This document shows, piece by piece, positions 1-13,032 of a stretch of 64,000 nt of DNA. The notes below the pieces were generated by a model, which did not search any database, was not told the origin of the DNA, and saw only the letters and a list, made by a program, of their open reading frames with translations. The number at the start of each line of letters is the position of its first letter. The first letter of the stretch is position 1. The position numbers were made by a program, and so were the translations under genes. The DNA lies in assembly GCA_902805475.1 (NCBI GenBank), contig CADCSX010000003.1, positions 3,286,001 to 3,350,000 on the forward strand. The letters run 5' to 3'. The DNA comes from Entonaema liquescens. Taxonomy: Eukaryota; Ascomycota; Sordariomycetes; Xylariales; Xylariaceae.

Positions 1-1509
1 GCTCTTCGTGATCAATCGTACGGGAAGATACAACGCCGACTCTTAGAATAAACCTCTTGCTTCCTAGATCATTCTTCATTCAACTCCTACAGGTTCTTGG
101 AACAGGCTCGAGTTGTTGAAACTTGCTCGCCTAATTCATACGTACAAATACTAACTGGTATTTAGATCTTAGATTAACTTTAGTATTACCATTCCGGTTA
201 GTTACAAGGCTTAATATATGTGCTCATCCTGTATTGTAGGCCTTCTGTTGGATCACGGGCAGTAATTTGTTACGATTGTTGATGAGGTATATGTAATGTG
301 TCTGTTCTAGTACGGTAACTCTAGCCTGTAGTTGAGAGTTGCTTAACCACTGCTATGTTGATAGTAATACGGTATTTATTGTATTGAATATTGGTAGTCT
401 TAGAGTGAATCTAGGTATATAATCATAAAATGTATCTCCTTTCTTGTATTGTACCCTCTATAGGGGGTGGTAATTAGTTGCTAGTTAAGGGGATAAGGTC
501 TTGACTACTAAGAGTATGGTAACTAACCATTTACCATACAGATTTGGATCCTCAAAAGAAAGAAGCTTTAATGCTATAGTAAAGTCTAGGGATACCTAAG
601 GGACACCGACATATCATTTGCTGGTCGAACCGTTCCCCCTATTATCTAGTCCCAAGCGCAATCCAAGAATGCACAGTAGGTATCAGAGCAGTCCAGTTTC
701 CAGGTAGCACCACTCTCCTCATCCCATTCTCGTCACCGCATAAATAACAACCACGTGCACTTAAATTAGATCAATGCGAATCATGTATATGTGCCTGATA
801 TCAATTTAGTCCACGCAAATGGCAATAGGCAGGAGGAAGCTCTTGAAACCATTAATAGCCTAGGTCCAGAGCACCGGGTCTAACGAGCCGGTGACGGTTC
901 TTACTTTCTTGTTCGTAATTTTAGAAAGCCGGCGGAAACGTGCGACCTAGTCGCCGCCGGTACCTAGCGAGCGCAGTCCGATCAGCCAGCCCGGCAAAGA
1001 AACTCACGATCCCGATATCCCGCCCGGGGCTGGTTTCCCAAAGCGGGCAGCGCGGCCGTCCCTGGGGGAGGGGGACTACACTAACGGGCTAGCCACCTAT
1101 GCAAGGCAGCTTGTGGTCCTATTGTAAGCGGCCTAATGCACGGCCGATGTGAGGACACCAAGAATGCTTTCCCCCCTATAAGCGGAGTCGCTAAGGTCAG
1201 ACGGTCCGGGATCGGCGACGCAGGTACGCCGGACTTGCAGTAGGCGATGTGGCAGTCTAGCCTACCAGCCGGCGGCAGTGGATGCGTGAATGCCGCTGGA
1301 GTCCGAGAGAGGTGTAACATCGAGCTGATGGGGTTAGCTTTGAGACTTGTGATCCATATAAGAACACCGCCAAGACATTTGGAGAAGGCTTACAAGCTGT
1401 CAAGCTTTACATATCGACATCTGCAGGGGCGAGCTGCGGTGGCACAAAGGAGCAACACCAGAATAAATCGTGTACTACACAACCGGAATTCTTGGCATAT
1501 GGCTTGATG
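1..1509. other. Non-coding stretch, no gene recognised
   Basis: No open frame here resembles a known protein and no tRNA or rRNA is visible. A G+C-rich patch lies at about 890-1080 and can fold on itself (CCGGCGG at about 933 pairs with CCGCCGG at about 955). Short frames on both strands between 1081 and 1507 overlap each other and look accidental. Confidence 0.5.
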
Positions 1510-1653
1510 TGTCAGGGGTCTCACTTGAGACTCCCTTAGAACAAAGAAACCGTTTTGTATGTATAGCTCTGGCTTCAGAGCTTCCTTAGTTAGAGTTCCT
1601 TGCGGAACAACGAAGTTGTGTCCTCACCTTTTGGTTTGCCTCGTGACATGATG
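1505..1653. repeat. 5-bp target-site duplication TGATG on both sides of a solo LTR
   Basis: TGATG stands at 1505-1509 just before the LTR and again at 1649-1653 just after it. A perfect 5-bp direct repeat is what LTR retrotransposon integrases leave, so it fixes both ends of the insertion. Confidence 0.8.
1510..1648 (+). mobile_element. Solo LTR, 139 bp, copy 1
   Basis: The segment begins TGTCAGGGGTCTCAC and ends CTCGTGACA, so it has TG..CA ends with a 5-bp inverted repeat (TGTCA/TGACA). It is flanked by a perfect TGATG duplication. A second copy of the same length and orientation lies at 61322-61460; the two align without gaps at very roughly 80-85% identity by eye. No internal retrotransposon sequence is attached, so this is best read as an LTR left after recombination between two LTRs. 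A non-autonomous element with short inverted repeats is the alternative. Confidence 0.78.
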
Positions 1654-3964
1654 TGACTGCCTCGACACATCTATTCGTTGATTAGGGCTTTCGGTGGCAC
1701 AATGAAACAGTCTCACACCTGGAGCACACACCAGGGGAAGTTTACAAAGACAGCTCTCCTCTTCCGAAATTATCAACGTCAGTGGGAGTTTATCATCCGA
1801 ATTCAAGATCTTCTAAGATCATGATCGTCACCGATATTGTTGTCATGTTACCTCATAGCCTGAGAGGCACACCATTTTGAATTAGGTGAGCGAGCGAACG
1901 GCGGCGTGGATCGCAATCCCAGTGAAGGGGATGATTTTCCGAAGATCCAGGTCAACCGCAAGGATCAGAAGTTCAATGTTGGAGAACCCCTAACCCCGAT
2001 GTCTTAACTCCAAATCTTGAACACCCAATTCTTTAGTTGCGCAAAGATTAAAACTGTTGGGGAAAACGTGGTTAGCACGTCGAGCCGGGCTAGGATGTGA
2101 CTACGGTAGAGGGCGACTCAGTTTTCTAACCTAGGAGGTTGTCCAGTTGCAGCATTCACCATAGCGTACAAGCATGGCACCGAGACCTCCTTCAGATGTC
2201 AAGAAAGCTTGTACAAGTAAAAGAAATAAGGGTTCCGCTTTTATCCTCGACACTGCAACTTGACGTCGCAGTAAAACACGGCTCGGATAATGCGATGCTG
2301 GGCTGGTGTCTTGGCGTCCCAACGTCAAACCCCTGAACATCGTCCAATTGCTCCCATCGCCGGTCCACTTCATCAACTCCTCGAATCCTCGGTGAGGCTG
2401 CGCAGCATGCTTGACCATTAAAGACTACGATCGTGACGGCTGTGATATGTCTCCATTCACATTTGGTTAGAACTCCTGCATTTGCGTAGCAATTGTATGA
2501 GGTCTAGAGCCACTCGAACAACAACACTGGCGTGGTTGATGTACTCAATTGAATCACGGGACTGCGTAGGTAGACTACGTTTAAGTAGCCTAGCTACGTA
2601 GATGGCGGCATGTTCGCTGAGAGGGCGAGGCACAGTTACGGTACCTAAGTCAAGCTAAACTGATCTCTGATATTAGTCTATTTCACTTGTCTCTTTCTAG
2701 ACTGTACACTTCCAGAAAAAGTCAATGTGGACAGGAAGAGAATCCTAGTTGAGGAACCTACCGTGCCCTTTCTTCGTGCATAAGTACCTACCTATTAGTA
2801 GAGACTGCACATTAGAAGCAAGGGGGATATGATAAAGAACTGCTACCAGATATCGTTACAGCCGTCGACTACCTATCCATCAAGTCATACCAGACACAGA
2901 TCGCATTTCCTATGGCGATTGGTCCGTAATGGTATCAACTTTGCTATAACCCCCTGTTGACGATGGCATAAAGGTTTCAAGGCGCCCTCCCAGTCGTGCT
3001 ACCCGGAAGGCCAAATAAGAAGTCTTATCGCACCCTATAAGTACTTCTTAAGCTCCGGATATATGCCAAGGCTCATCGAGACCGAGGTCGTCATAAAAGA
3101 TGAAGACAGGTCACGTCGTAGAATGCAGACGTATGTAATTAAATGTGGCGGGCGGGTGGCGAATTGATAGCAAGCGACTTGGAAGTTGAGAGGTGACAAC
3201 TACTTACCTAAGGTAGCTTGAGCTTGAATCTCGACCTAGCGCAGGTCCCTAGCTACGGTGACGCACCGCTGGAAAGACCTGTCGAGAAGCTCTCATCGAA
3301 CGGGCACCTGCGGCCGCTCAAGCCTCCGGCCGCCGGTCTGTGTGAACTTGGCATCATTTCCACTGCCGCTGCAATCTCGCGCGTCACAGCAGTCGGTAGA
3401 TATCCGATGACAGGAACTGTGGAACGAGGGGGCCTAATGGAGGCATGAATAGAGTAAAAGCAACTGCCTTGACGTATGATAAACGTCTTTCGACTAGAGC
3501 TAGATTGATAGAGGAGGTTGGAAGAGAGGGAGAAGATGAACAGGAGGGAATGATAGGGTCATAGATTGACATCCTCGTCGACGATCTCCTAGACCCTTAC
3601 CCCGCATATTTCATCTCCTGGTCATCGTCTCTCTTGCCAACCTTCCATTACCCTATCAAGATATTCTCCAACGCGACGGAAGCGTCTTTGGAGAGGGGAT
3701 ACTGTAGATCTACTTACCTAACCTACGTCGGCACTGCTGCGAAGCTCCTTTCTGCCTGACAAACGAGTAGTCTTCTGATCATGAAAGCCGAAGACGACGT
3801 TTCTAACGACGCGGTGCTCGTTTCTTTAGGCTATCAGTCATTTTTCACTTTCTAATCGCGCTGACCCCGGAATATCGTAGAAAAAAAAAGTTGTTCCTTC
3901 TCCTCTCCCCCGCACGGGAATTTCCGCTGTGCGACTCAACACTTAAACCCCAGATGGGGAATAA
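1649..3964. other. Non-coding stretch, no gene recognised
   Basis: About 2.3 kb of normal base composition between the solo LTR and the AT-rich element. The frames at 2131-2418 (minus), 2139-2336 and 3218-3448 (plus) are short, overlap on opposite strands and match no family I know. A run of nine A lies near 3883. Confidence 0.5.
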
Positions 3965-4109
3965 TGTCACAGTATGGTATGAGTATGGATTGGATTGTGT
4001 TGTTGTATTGGTTAGGTTCCATAAGGGAATCTCTAAGATAGTAGACGTAGGAATATATCTAAGATATATAAGTCTTTATGTGGATTTTGTAAGTTTATAT
4101 CATATAACA
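3965..4109. repeat. Left LTR of the RIP-degraded element
   Basis: 145 bp, from TGTCACAGTATGG to CATATAACA. The outer part, to about 4070, keeps most of its G and C. The inner part has TATA-like changes where the right LTR still has G and C, for example ATATAAGTC against ATGTGGGTC. It aligns base for base with 11017-11161. Confidence 0.88.
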
Positions 4110-7100
4110 TTTGCCATTTGTAAAAAATGTAATGCTTTTATTATTATTTATTTTACAATAAAATTATATTTAATTTTTATACGATTTTAATAAAATAATT
4201 ATATTTATATTATATTATAAATTAATATTTTTATAATTAGAAATTAGTTAATAATTTATTTATATTTTTTTTTAATTTTTTTTATAATAATTATCGTATA
4301 TATTAATTATTAAATTTAATATATTTAATAAAATATTGTTTTTTAATAATATTTTTTTTAATAATTTTTTTATAATATATTTTAAAAAAAATTAATTTTA
4401 AATGTAATAAAAAGTGATTGAAAATATTTAATAAAGATGTTAATTTAAAATAATTAATTAATATTATATTATGAATTTTAAAATTATTAAAAAATTTTAA
4501 ATAATAAATTAATTTTTTAATTTATTTAATAATGTAAAAAAGTTTTATATATTATTATTTTAATTTATAATTAAAAATAGTAATAATAAAGATATTATAA
4601 TTTATATATAATTATAAAAATATATGTTATTTTTTACAAAAAAATATAAATTTATATTATTAATTATAATGGAATTTTATAAATATAAATGTTAAAGTAA
4701 TTATGTTGTAAATATTAATTTATAATAAAAAAAAAATTTAATATTATATTTTTAAAAATTAGGTAATAAAATTAAGTATAAAATTATATAAAATCTTAAA
4801 AAAATTTAATTTTATTATAAAAAATTTAATAAATAAAATATATTGTTTTATTTAATTATTAATTTAAAGGTAATAAATAATTACGTATAATAATTTTATA
4901 TTATATATTATTTAAAATATAAATTAAAATTTTAATAAAAATTTAAAATTTTTATTTAAAATAATAATTTTAAGTAATTTTTATTTAATATTAAATAATT
5001 AATTATAAAACGTTTTAACTTATTATAAAGTATTATAATTATGTTTATTAGGGATTAAAATAATTAATTTAATAAATTTATTAATAATAATATTAAATAA
5101 ATTATAATTATTATTATTTTAAAAAAAATTATAAATTATATTTATTATAATTATATGAAAAAAATAAAAAAGATTAATAATAAATTAAAATAAATTATAA
5201 AATTTATAATTACATATATAATATAGTGAATATTTAAAGTACGATTTTATATATTTTACAAATTTTTTTTAATTAAAAATAAAATATTATAAATAATTAT
5301 AAAAGTAATTAAACTTTAAATAATTTAATTTATATATTATTTTAAAAATTTTAAAGTTATAATTCTTTAATATATATAATTTATCGTAAATATTTAAATA
5401 TTTTTAAATAAATTTATTTTTTAAATAAAATAAGAAATTTGTAATATTTTATTAATTAAAATAACAGTTAATATTAATAATATTTAATATTATTTACCAT
5501 TTAAAATCTTTATAATAACTTTATTACATTTTAATTTTAAATTTTAAAATTATTTATATTAACATAATATTATAAATATTATATAATATAAAAAAGTTAT
5601 TATTAAATTTTAAAATTATTATACAAATAATTAATAAAATTTTATTAAATAAAACTTAAAAATTATCCAATTATAAATTAATAAATAAAGTTTAATATTT
5701 ATTAATATTATTAAAAAAAAAATTTAATTTTTTTAATTAAAAAGTTAATTTAATTAAATATAAAAAATTAAACGTTAATAATTACAATAATATATTAAAA
5801 ATTATATAAAATTTCCCAAATTTATACAATAACATATACAAAAATTTAAAAATATATTTAAAAATTTTAATCAATTATAAATTTTTATTATTCATTATAA
5901 TAAAATTAATAAAATTTAAATATTTTATCATTCCGAAAATAATTTTATAATTAATAAAAATGTAAATTTTTTTTTATATAATAAAAATATAATAATAAGT
6001 TTTTTTTAAAATTTAAATAAAATTTAAAATTTTTATTTTAATAAATTAATATTATTTTTTAAAATATATAAAAATACGTAATAAAAATATAATTAGTTTT
6101 ATTATAATTTATAAAATATAAATAATAAATTTATTATTTTTTATTAATTTAAATAAAGTGTTTTTAATAATATAATAAATATAAATTTTAATTTTAATAT
6201 AAAAAATATCGAAATTAATATATAATATTTTTATAAAATTAAAAAAATAAAAGATTATATATTTTATTAATATATTTTTAATATTATAAAATAAATTTAA
6301 TTTTATTTATAAAAAAATTATAATAATAATTTTTAATATTTATTTTTTTTTATTTTATTTTAATAATAATATATAAAAGTTCATATAAAACAAAAGGATT
6401 TTTTGCTTTTTTAAAAATTTAATAAACTTAACATATTTTAATATATTATTTTTTATATATTTAATAAAATTAATAAAAATTTCCAAATTTTTTAATAATT
6501 TAAAAAATATAATTTTAATAATTGTAATAAATTTTTTTTTTATTATTAATAAACTAAAAAAATTAATAAAACAATTAAAAATAATATTATTAAAAAAAAT
6601 AACAAACGATTTATTAAAATTAATTAATATATTTTTTATTTTTATTAAAGTAAAAATATAAATTAAATTTTTAATGTATTTTTTAAATATAATAAAAATT
6701 ATATAAATATTATTATAATAAACATTAACGTTATTAATAAGTTCGAAAATAATATTTATTTATTTTTAAACATATATATTATTATTTTTATATTTTATAA
6801 TTAATATTTTAAATATATATTAATTTTTTACAATAATAATAATTAAAATTTATTATATTATTAAGTAAATATATTATTAATAATAAAAAGATAATATATT
6901 AAAAACTATAAAATATGATTTATTTTAATATTTAATTAATATAGATTTTTATGATTTTATTAAATATTTATTATTAAAAATTATTTAATTAACGATTTTT
7001 ATATTAATAATTATATAATTTTTTTATTTAATTTTATTATTTTTATTCGGGATAAAAATGTTTTTGTAAATAACGAAAATTAATATAAAAAAAAAAAAAA

Positions 7101-10100
7101 ATTTTCGATTACGAAATATTTTATTTTAAAAAATTAACTTTGTAATTATATTATTAATAATTTTTTAATCTTTAATATTAATAACATAAAATTTATATTT
7201 TTTAAAAATAAATTTTTCTTAATTTAATTTAAATTTAATTAATTTAATTTCTTTTTCGGGAATATAAATAAAATCTTTATTTTCAAATATATTATAAAAT
7301 TCCAAAATAATATTATAAAACTTTTTAAATTTTTTTAATTTATTAAGGTTTTTATAAATAATTACACTATTAAAGTATTTATTAATATTAAAAATGTTTA
7401 TAATAAATAATAAAAATTAATTAAAAATACAATTATTAAATTTACAAATCTTAGATTTTTTAATAATAAATTTAACAATTTTATTATTAATAACGTAATA
7501 ATTTTTATATTTTTAATTTATTAAAATTAAATAATTTATAAATATATTACGGGAAATAATAATAAATTTTATAATATTATTATAAATAATAATTTATTTT
7601 ATATTATTATTAATTAAAAAAGTTAAATAAATAATTTAATTATTAACGAGTTTAAAAATTAAATTTTAATTAAAATTTATATAATATAATATATTAATAT
7701 AATAATAATAATATAATAAAATAATAATATAATTTACCGTTATTATTTTAATTTTATTATATTTTCTATTATTTAAAATAATTAATAATAAAATTATAAT
7801 TTTATAAAATTAAATAATAATAATTTTTTTTAATAATAAAATATTAATATTTTTAATATTGAAAATATTTATTTTTAATAATAGTTTAAAAAGTAAATTT
7901 TTAATAAAAGTAATTTCGTAAAAAAACGAAATAATAATTAATTATTTATTATAAATATTTTTAAAATAAAATTTAATGATAATATATTTATTTGTAATAA
8001 TTTGGTTTATAAAGATTTTATATATAAATATAAATGTTATTTTTGTATAAATTTTATTATTAAAGTAATATTATTAAATTTATATTTTATTAATAATAAT
8101 TTGTATATAATTAATGTTAATATAAATATTTTTTTAATGTTTAAATTTAAGGGAAATTATAATAAAAAATTTAAAATATATTTTTATTTTATAAATGAAA
8201 TTAATTTTAATATTAAAAAATAAATTAATTAATAAATTAATAATGAAGATTTTGGTTTTTAATATTAATTATAAAAGTTTAAATAATATTTTAAAATTAA
8301 TATTAATTATTATTTAATATTAATTATTATATTAATAATTAATAAATAATAATAAATAATAAATATTAAATAATAATAATTAATAATTATTAATTAATAA
8401 AAAGTATTAAAAATTTTATAATATTAATATATTATTAATATAATATAATTTAAATAAAATAAAGTTTATTATAATTATAATATTTATTAATTTTTATATA
8501 TATATTAATAATAATATTATTAATAATTATAATATATTATTAATAATTATAATATATTATATTATATTAAAATTTTAATTAACAATTTTAATAAAAATAA
8601 TATAAGTTTAAATAATAATTTATTATTATTAAAATAATATTATGAAATATAATAAAATAATTTATTATAATTAATAAATATTTTATTATAAAATTTACAA
8701 TTAATTTATTTAAGTATTTAAATTATTATATTGAAATATGTAATATTTTTAATATTATTATTAATAAAGGATAAATCGAAATTATTAAGGATTTTTTTAT
8801 AAAATATAATTTTTTTATTATTATAATTTTTTTTATTAATATAAATATTAGGATTTTTAATATTTTTTTTTATATTACTTATATATATATTTAATTTTTA
8901 ATAAAATTATTAAAAATATCAACAATTATAATTTTTATTATTTTTATTTTTATTTAAGTTTTTAACATTTAATTTAATATTTTAATTAAAAAATTATAAA
9001 CATTAAAATTAATTATTTTTTTTTAATATAATTTAAAGTATTTTTAATAATTTTATATTTAATTATTTATAAGATTATTAATTTAATTTTTTAATTAATT
9101 ATAATTATTATAAAAGAAATTATTTTATTTATTGTAATTATTATTATTATTATTATTATATTTATATATAAATTTTACTTTTTATAAAAAAATTATTTAA
9201 AAATAATATTTATAATAAATTTAATTAATTATTATTAAATATAATAATTAAGTAATTTAAAAATATGTTTAAATTAATTTTTAAGTAAATAATTGTAAGT
9301 TTTTATATTATAAATAATATTATTAATAAAAAAGCGTAATAATTTTTTATTTTTTATATTTAATAATATAAATAATTAATTTTTTAAATTTTGGTAAACG
9401 ATGTTAAAATATTTACGAAATTTAATAATAAATTTTTTGTAAATATAATTTATATTATTTATAATTAAAATATTTTATTTTATTTTTATTAATTTAATTA
9501 TTAATTATTATTAAATAATATATTATAAATATAATATTTATATAGTTTTAATTTTAATTTTTTTTTACGATTATATAAATTTTTTTTAATTAATAAATAA
9601 ATGTAAAAATATTAATATAAATAATATATTTTTTAAAAAATATAATATTAATAAAATAAAAATTTATTTATAAAAAATTAAAATATTTAATTATTTTTAA
9701 GGAAATTTTTTTATTATTATTTTTATTATTTTTATTATTATTATTATTAATAATATTATAATTATTATTATTTATAAAATTTTATAATATTATTTAATAA
9801 AAAGTTTATATAATAATATTTATAATATTAATAATTGTTATAAAAGTATTAAAATTAATATAATTTTTTTATAAATTTAAATTTATTATATAAAATTAAT
9901 TTTTTATTATAATTTAATTAATTTTAATAAATTTTAATAAAAAAAATAATTAAAATAATATTTCGAAAAAAATAAATAATAATAATAATAATAATTATTT
10001 AAATAATTATTTAATAATAATAAATTATTTAATTATAATAAATTATTTAATAATAATAAAGATATTAATAATATTTAATAATAAGTATTTAAATTTTATT

Positions 10101-11016
10101 TTAAAAAATTATTTAATAAATGATATAAAAAATAAAAATATAATAATTAATTTAAAAAGTTATTTTAATAATTTTAATAAAAATAATAAAGTTTATTATT
10201 ATGGGGTTTTTAAATTATTATTAAAACGGTAATATATTTATAAATTAATAAAAATAAATTTTAAAAAATTAATAAAAATAAATTTTAAAAAATTAATATA
10301 ATAAAATTAAAACGATATAAAAATTAATTTAATACGTTATAAATTTTTTATAATAATAAATATAAAAAATATTTTAAAAAATATAATAAATTTGTTAAAA
10401 AATATAAATATTATTATAAAAAAATTATAATTATTTTAATTAAATTATTATAAAAGTTAAAAGATATTATATTTTTTTTTTAATATTTAAAAAAATAATA
10501 AAATTGTTTTTTCGATTTTATTTATTAAATTAAGTAAATAACGTTTTTATATTATAATGTTAAATTTTTTTTTAATAAGGTAAAAATGGACCGAACGAAA
10601 ATAAAATTATATTTATTAATTAATATAAAAAAAAATAATTTATTTTTAAAAAATAAAAAAAGTATAAAATTTATTTATATATTTTTATAAATATTAATAA
10701 TAGTTAATAATAAAATTATAAATAATTGTTAAATTAATAATTATTAATAAAATTTGTTATAAATATAAATTATTAATAAAAATCATTAATAAAAATTAAA
10801 AACGATAATTTATTAATAAATAAATTTTAATAATAAAAATTAAAATTATTATTTATTAAAAAAAACTTATAATAGTTTAATTAAGTTAATAATTAATTTT
10901 AATTTAATTTAATTTAATAAAAATTTTTTAATTTAATAAAAAATAAAATATTTATTATAATTTATAATATTATACTTAAAAAATAATTAAAAAAATAAAA
11001 TAGTAAAATTATTAAA
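4110..11016. other. Internal region of the element, extreme A+T, no surviving gene
   Basis: Nearly 7 kb in which stop codons crowd all six frames. The single frame of 73 codons at 8002-8223 is made almost only of Phe, Ile, Asn, Lys, Tyr and Leu, the residues that A+T-only codons force. The primer-binding site next to the left LTR and the polypurine tract before the right LTR cannot be recognised after mutation. Confidence 0.8.
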
Positions 11017-11161
11017 TATTATAATATAATATAAATATAAATTAAATTATATTATTATATTAATTAAATTTTATAAAGGAATTTTTAAAATAATAAACGT
11101 AAGAATATATTTAAGATATGTGGGTCCTTATGTGGATTCTGTGGGTCCATGTCATATGACA
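11017..11161. repeat. Right LTR of the RIP-degraded element
   Basis: 145 bp, partner of 3965-4109. Its inner two thirds are reduced to A+T (TATTATAATATAATAT where the left copy has TGTCACAGTATGGTAT). The last 45 bp or so keep G and C up to the terminal TGACA. Confidence 0.88.
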
Positions 11162-12406
11162 AATGGGTTGAGGGACAGATAAGGGGCCCCCCTTGGAAGC
11201 ACGTAGCGGTACTTGGGTAACATCGTAACACGCAGCACTTCGGGAAGCGTTACCGGGCAGAAGAAGTTTGGTATTCAAGTACCTCTCTCTCTGGTAGCCT
11301 TGTAACGAAGCTCCATTACCAGCCCATCTACGGCGGCCCGAAAGTCCATATTGTGCCGGGATTCACAACCCTTGCCCAGACGGCGCCCAATCACAATGGC
11401 ATAAGTTTCCCCAGTCGCGTTATCTAACGGCCAACAAGCCGACCGACCAATAACGCGATCGTAAACTGCTTATTAACATTCTTCAGGTTTTACCCTTGCG
11501 CATGCAAGACATTCTGTCTTGTCTTGTGTCGCAGCAGTGATTCCGCGAATCATGTTGAGGAGATCTTGGGGGCCAACAAGAAGCTATTCTAGGAAACATT
11601 ACACTAGATATGGATATTGCTTGTTGCTTGTTGCTAGAATCGGCGCTGTCATTAGCAAGAATAGGAAAATACCAAGGAATCATGACGGCGTTATACACAT
11701 ATCCTGCAAACACTAACGGGCAAGTTTCCCCTGACCCATCATACTGACGTTACGAGGTGCTAGTCTTCCTACTCTAAATCATGCATTTTTATCTCTTCCA
11801 AGACAGTCATTCTTAACTCAACACTTTATAGCATCATGGAGATTGGAGTGACTAGTCAAGTTTCTCTTCATATCACTACGTACCTAGAAATCTAAGCGTC
11901 CCTTTGTAGTCAGGGGCTAGGCTAGTAGAACTAATACGTTGGGGTAGTCTTACACAGCTCCTATCTTGCTACACCTACTTCGTGTAGCCCACCATCTTAA
12001 CAGACTGCTGCATACCATGGTGTGTATCAAGTAACCAAGTACGTAGAGTATTTATTTAGGTAGTATGCAATTTCCAGGCACACGCAGATAAGGTTCAAGT
12101 AAGTAAGCATTCACGACATCTACCCCGGATTCTTGATTTTACCTACCGGCTTTCCGTCGACGGGATCCACTCTCTTCGGATCTCAGTTCCTTGGAGGCCT
12201 TTGGTCGAGATGCCAAGTCCCACTACGTATGTGTGTGATGATGCATGGCAATCCCAATTCAGGATCTTCCATTTCCCCAGAAAACGCTAATGTAAAGCCA
12301 CTCTACACTTTTCTAGTCACTTCGATTTGTGCGTAAGTGGTTTGTTGTTTTCCAATAATAGTATTATTGTGCATGTAGGTTATATGTAAGTTAGATACCT
12401 AACCGT

Positions 12407-12424
12407 TAGGTAGGTAGGTAGGTA
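12407..12424. repeat. Simple repeat (AGGT)n
   Basis: Four tandem TAGG units. AGGTA/TACCT words recur in many intergenic parts of the window, for example near 22470, 43240 and 50925. Confidence 0.7.
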
Positions 12425-12543
12425 TTGTATGTATAGAGTTAGGTATGTATGTGTATTCAAGTCTCGTACAAGCTCCCTTCCATATCGTGACAGGTCATTC
12501 CTCATTTAAAAGCTTTTTTTGTTTTCCTCATGTTCCCCATTAC

Positions 12544-12564
12544 GTAGTAGTAGTAGTAGTAGTC
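12544..12564. repeat. Simple repeat (GTA)n
   Basis: Seven or so GTA units followed by GTCGTCGT. It creates low-complexity Val or Thr runs in the overlapping short frames on both strands, which is why those frames are not called as genes. Confidence 0.75.
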
Positions 12565-13032
12565 GTCGTAATAGTATGTACTAGTAGCAACAGTAGCAGT
12601 CGTCCCCAGACTCTCCCAACCAAACCGTACAAGCGGGTTGATTTAGCTTGGGGTTCCTTTTGCTCGAAACGACGTGTGCCCGCCGGCCCGGTGCCCTTCC
12701 CTTCCCCCCCTTTTAACCTTTTGAATTTCGCTGTAACCCAACCATGAACGCATCCAACGTCAAGAGGTATCATCGCTGAAACATACATGCATGAGATGAA
12801 TGACGATCATGGACCCCTAAAAAATGGACAGAGCACAGCATAAGAGGGAAAAAAAAACCAGAATATGAGTAGAGAAAAGTTTTTTTTGTCTCTTCCTTTC
12901 CCCGTAATAGCCAACCAGAAGTGCAGAAAACCAACCCCAACCGATCGTCGTAAAAGTAACAGTAGCCGCGTAGCCATGTGTCTCTTGCCTCTCGTACACG
13001 CAACACGATTAACCAATCGCCAAATGGGCTAA

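Larger units (their letters stand above)
3965..11161. mobile_element. RIP-degraded LTR retrotransposon, 7.2 kb
   Basis: A block of almost pure A+T is bounded by two 145-bp direct repeats, 3965-4109 and 11017-11161. The left copy starts TGTCAC and the right copy ends ATATGACA, giving TGTCA/TGACA inverted ends as in many LTRs. Aligned without gaps, the copies differ by G/A and C/T changes only. The few C and G left inside often sit in CG dinucleotides, as expected when CpA sites are the preferred target of RIP. Coding capacity is destroyed: no gag, protease, reverse transcriptase or integrase frame survives, so Gypsy versus Copia and orientation cannot be told. Total length and LTR length fit a complete element rather than a nested cluster. 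Confidence 0.88.
11162..13032. other. Intergenic, no gene recognised
   Basis: About 1.9 kb between the element and the 3' end of the Zn2Cys6 gene. It holds two short simple repeats, reported separately. Frames at 11483-11716, 12133-12336 and 12445-13006 are short, overlap on opposite strands or are low-complexity, and none resembles a known protein. Confidence 0.5.

Noticed and set aside
3891..4190. 99-codon frame across the left LTR
   Set aside because: It runs through the LTR boundary and into mutated DNA, and shows no protein motif.
8002..8223. 73-codon frame in the AT-rich block
   Set aside because: Composed almost only of residues with A/T codons; it is a product of base composition.
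4110..11016. The AT-rich block as inserted mitochondrial DNA or a centromere core
   Set aside because: It is bounded by matching 145-bp LTRs with TG..CA-type ends and a plausible 5-bp target duplication, which an organelle insert or centromere would not have. No mitochondrial gene is recognisable.
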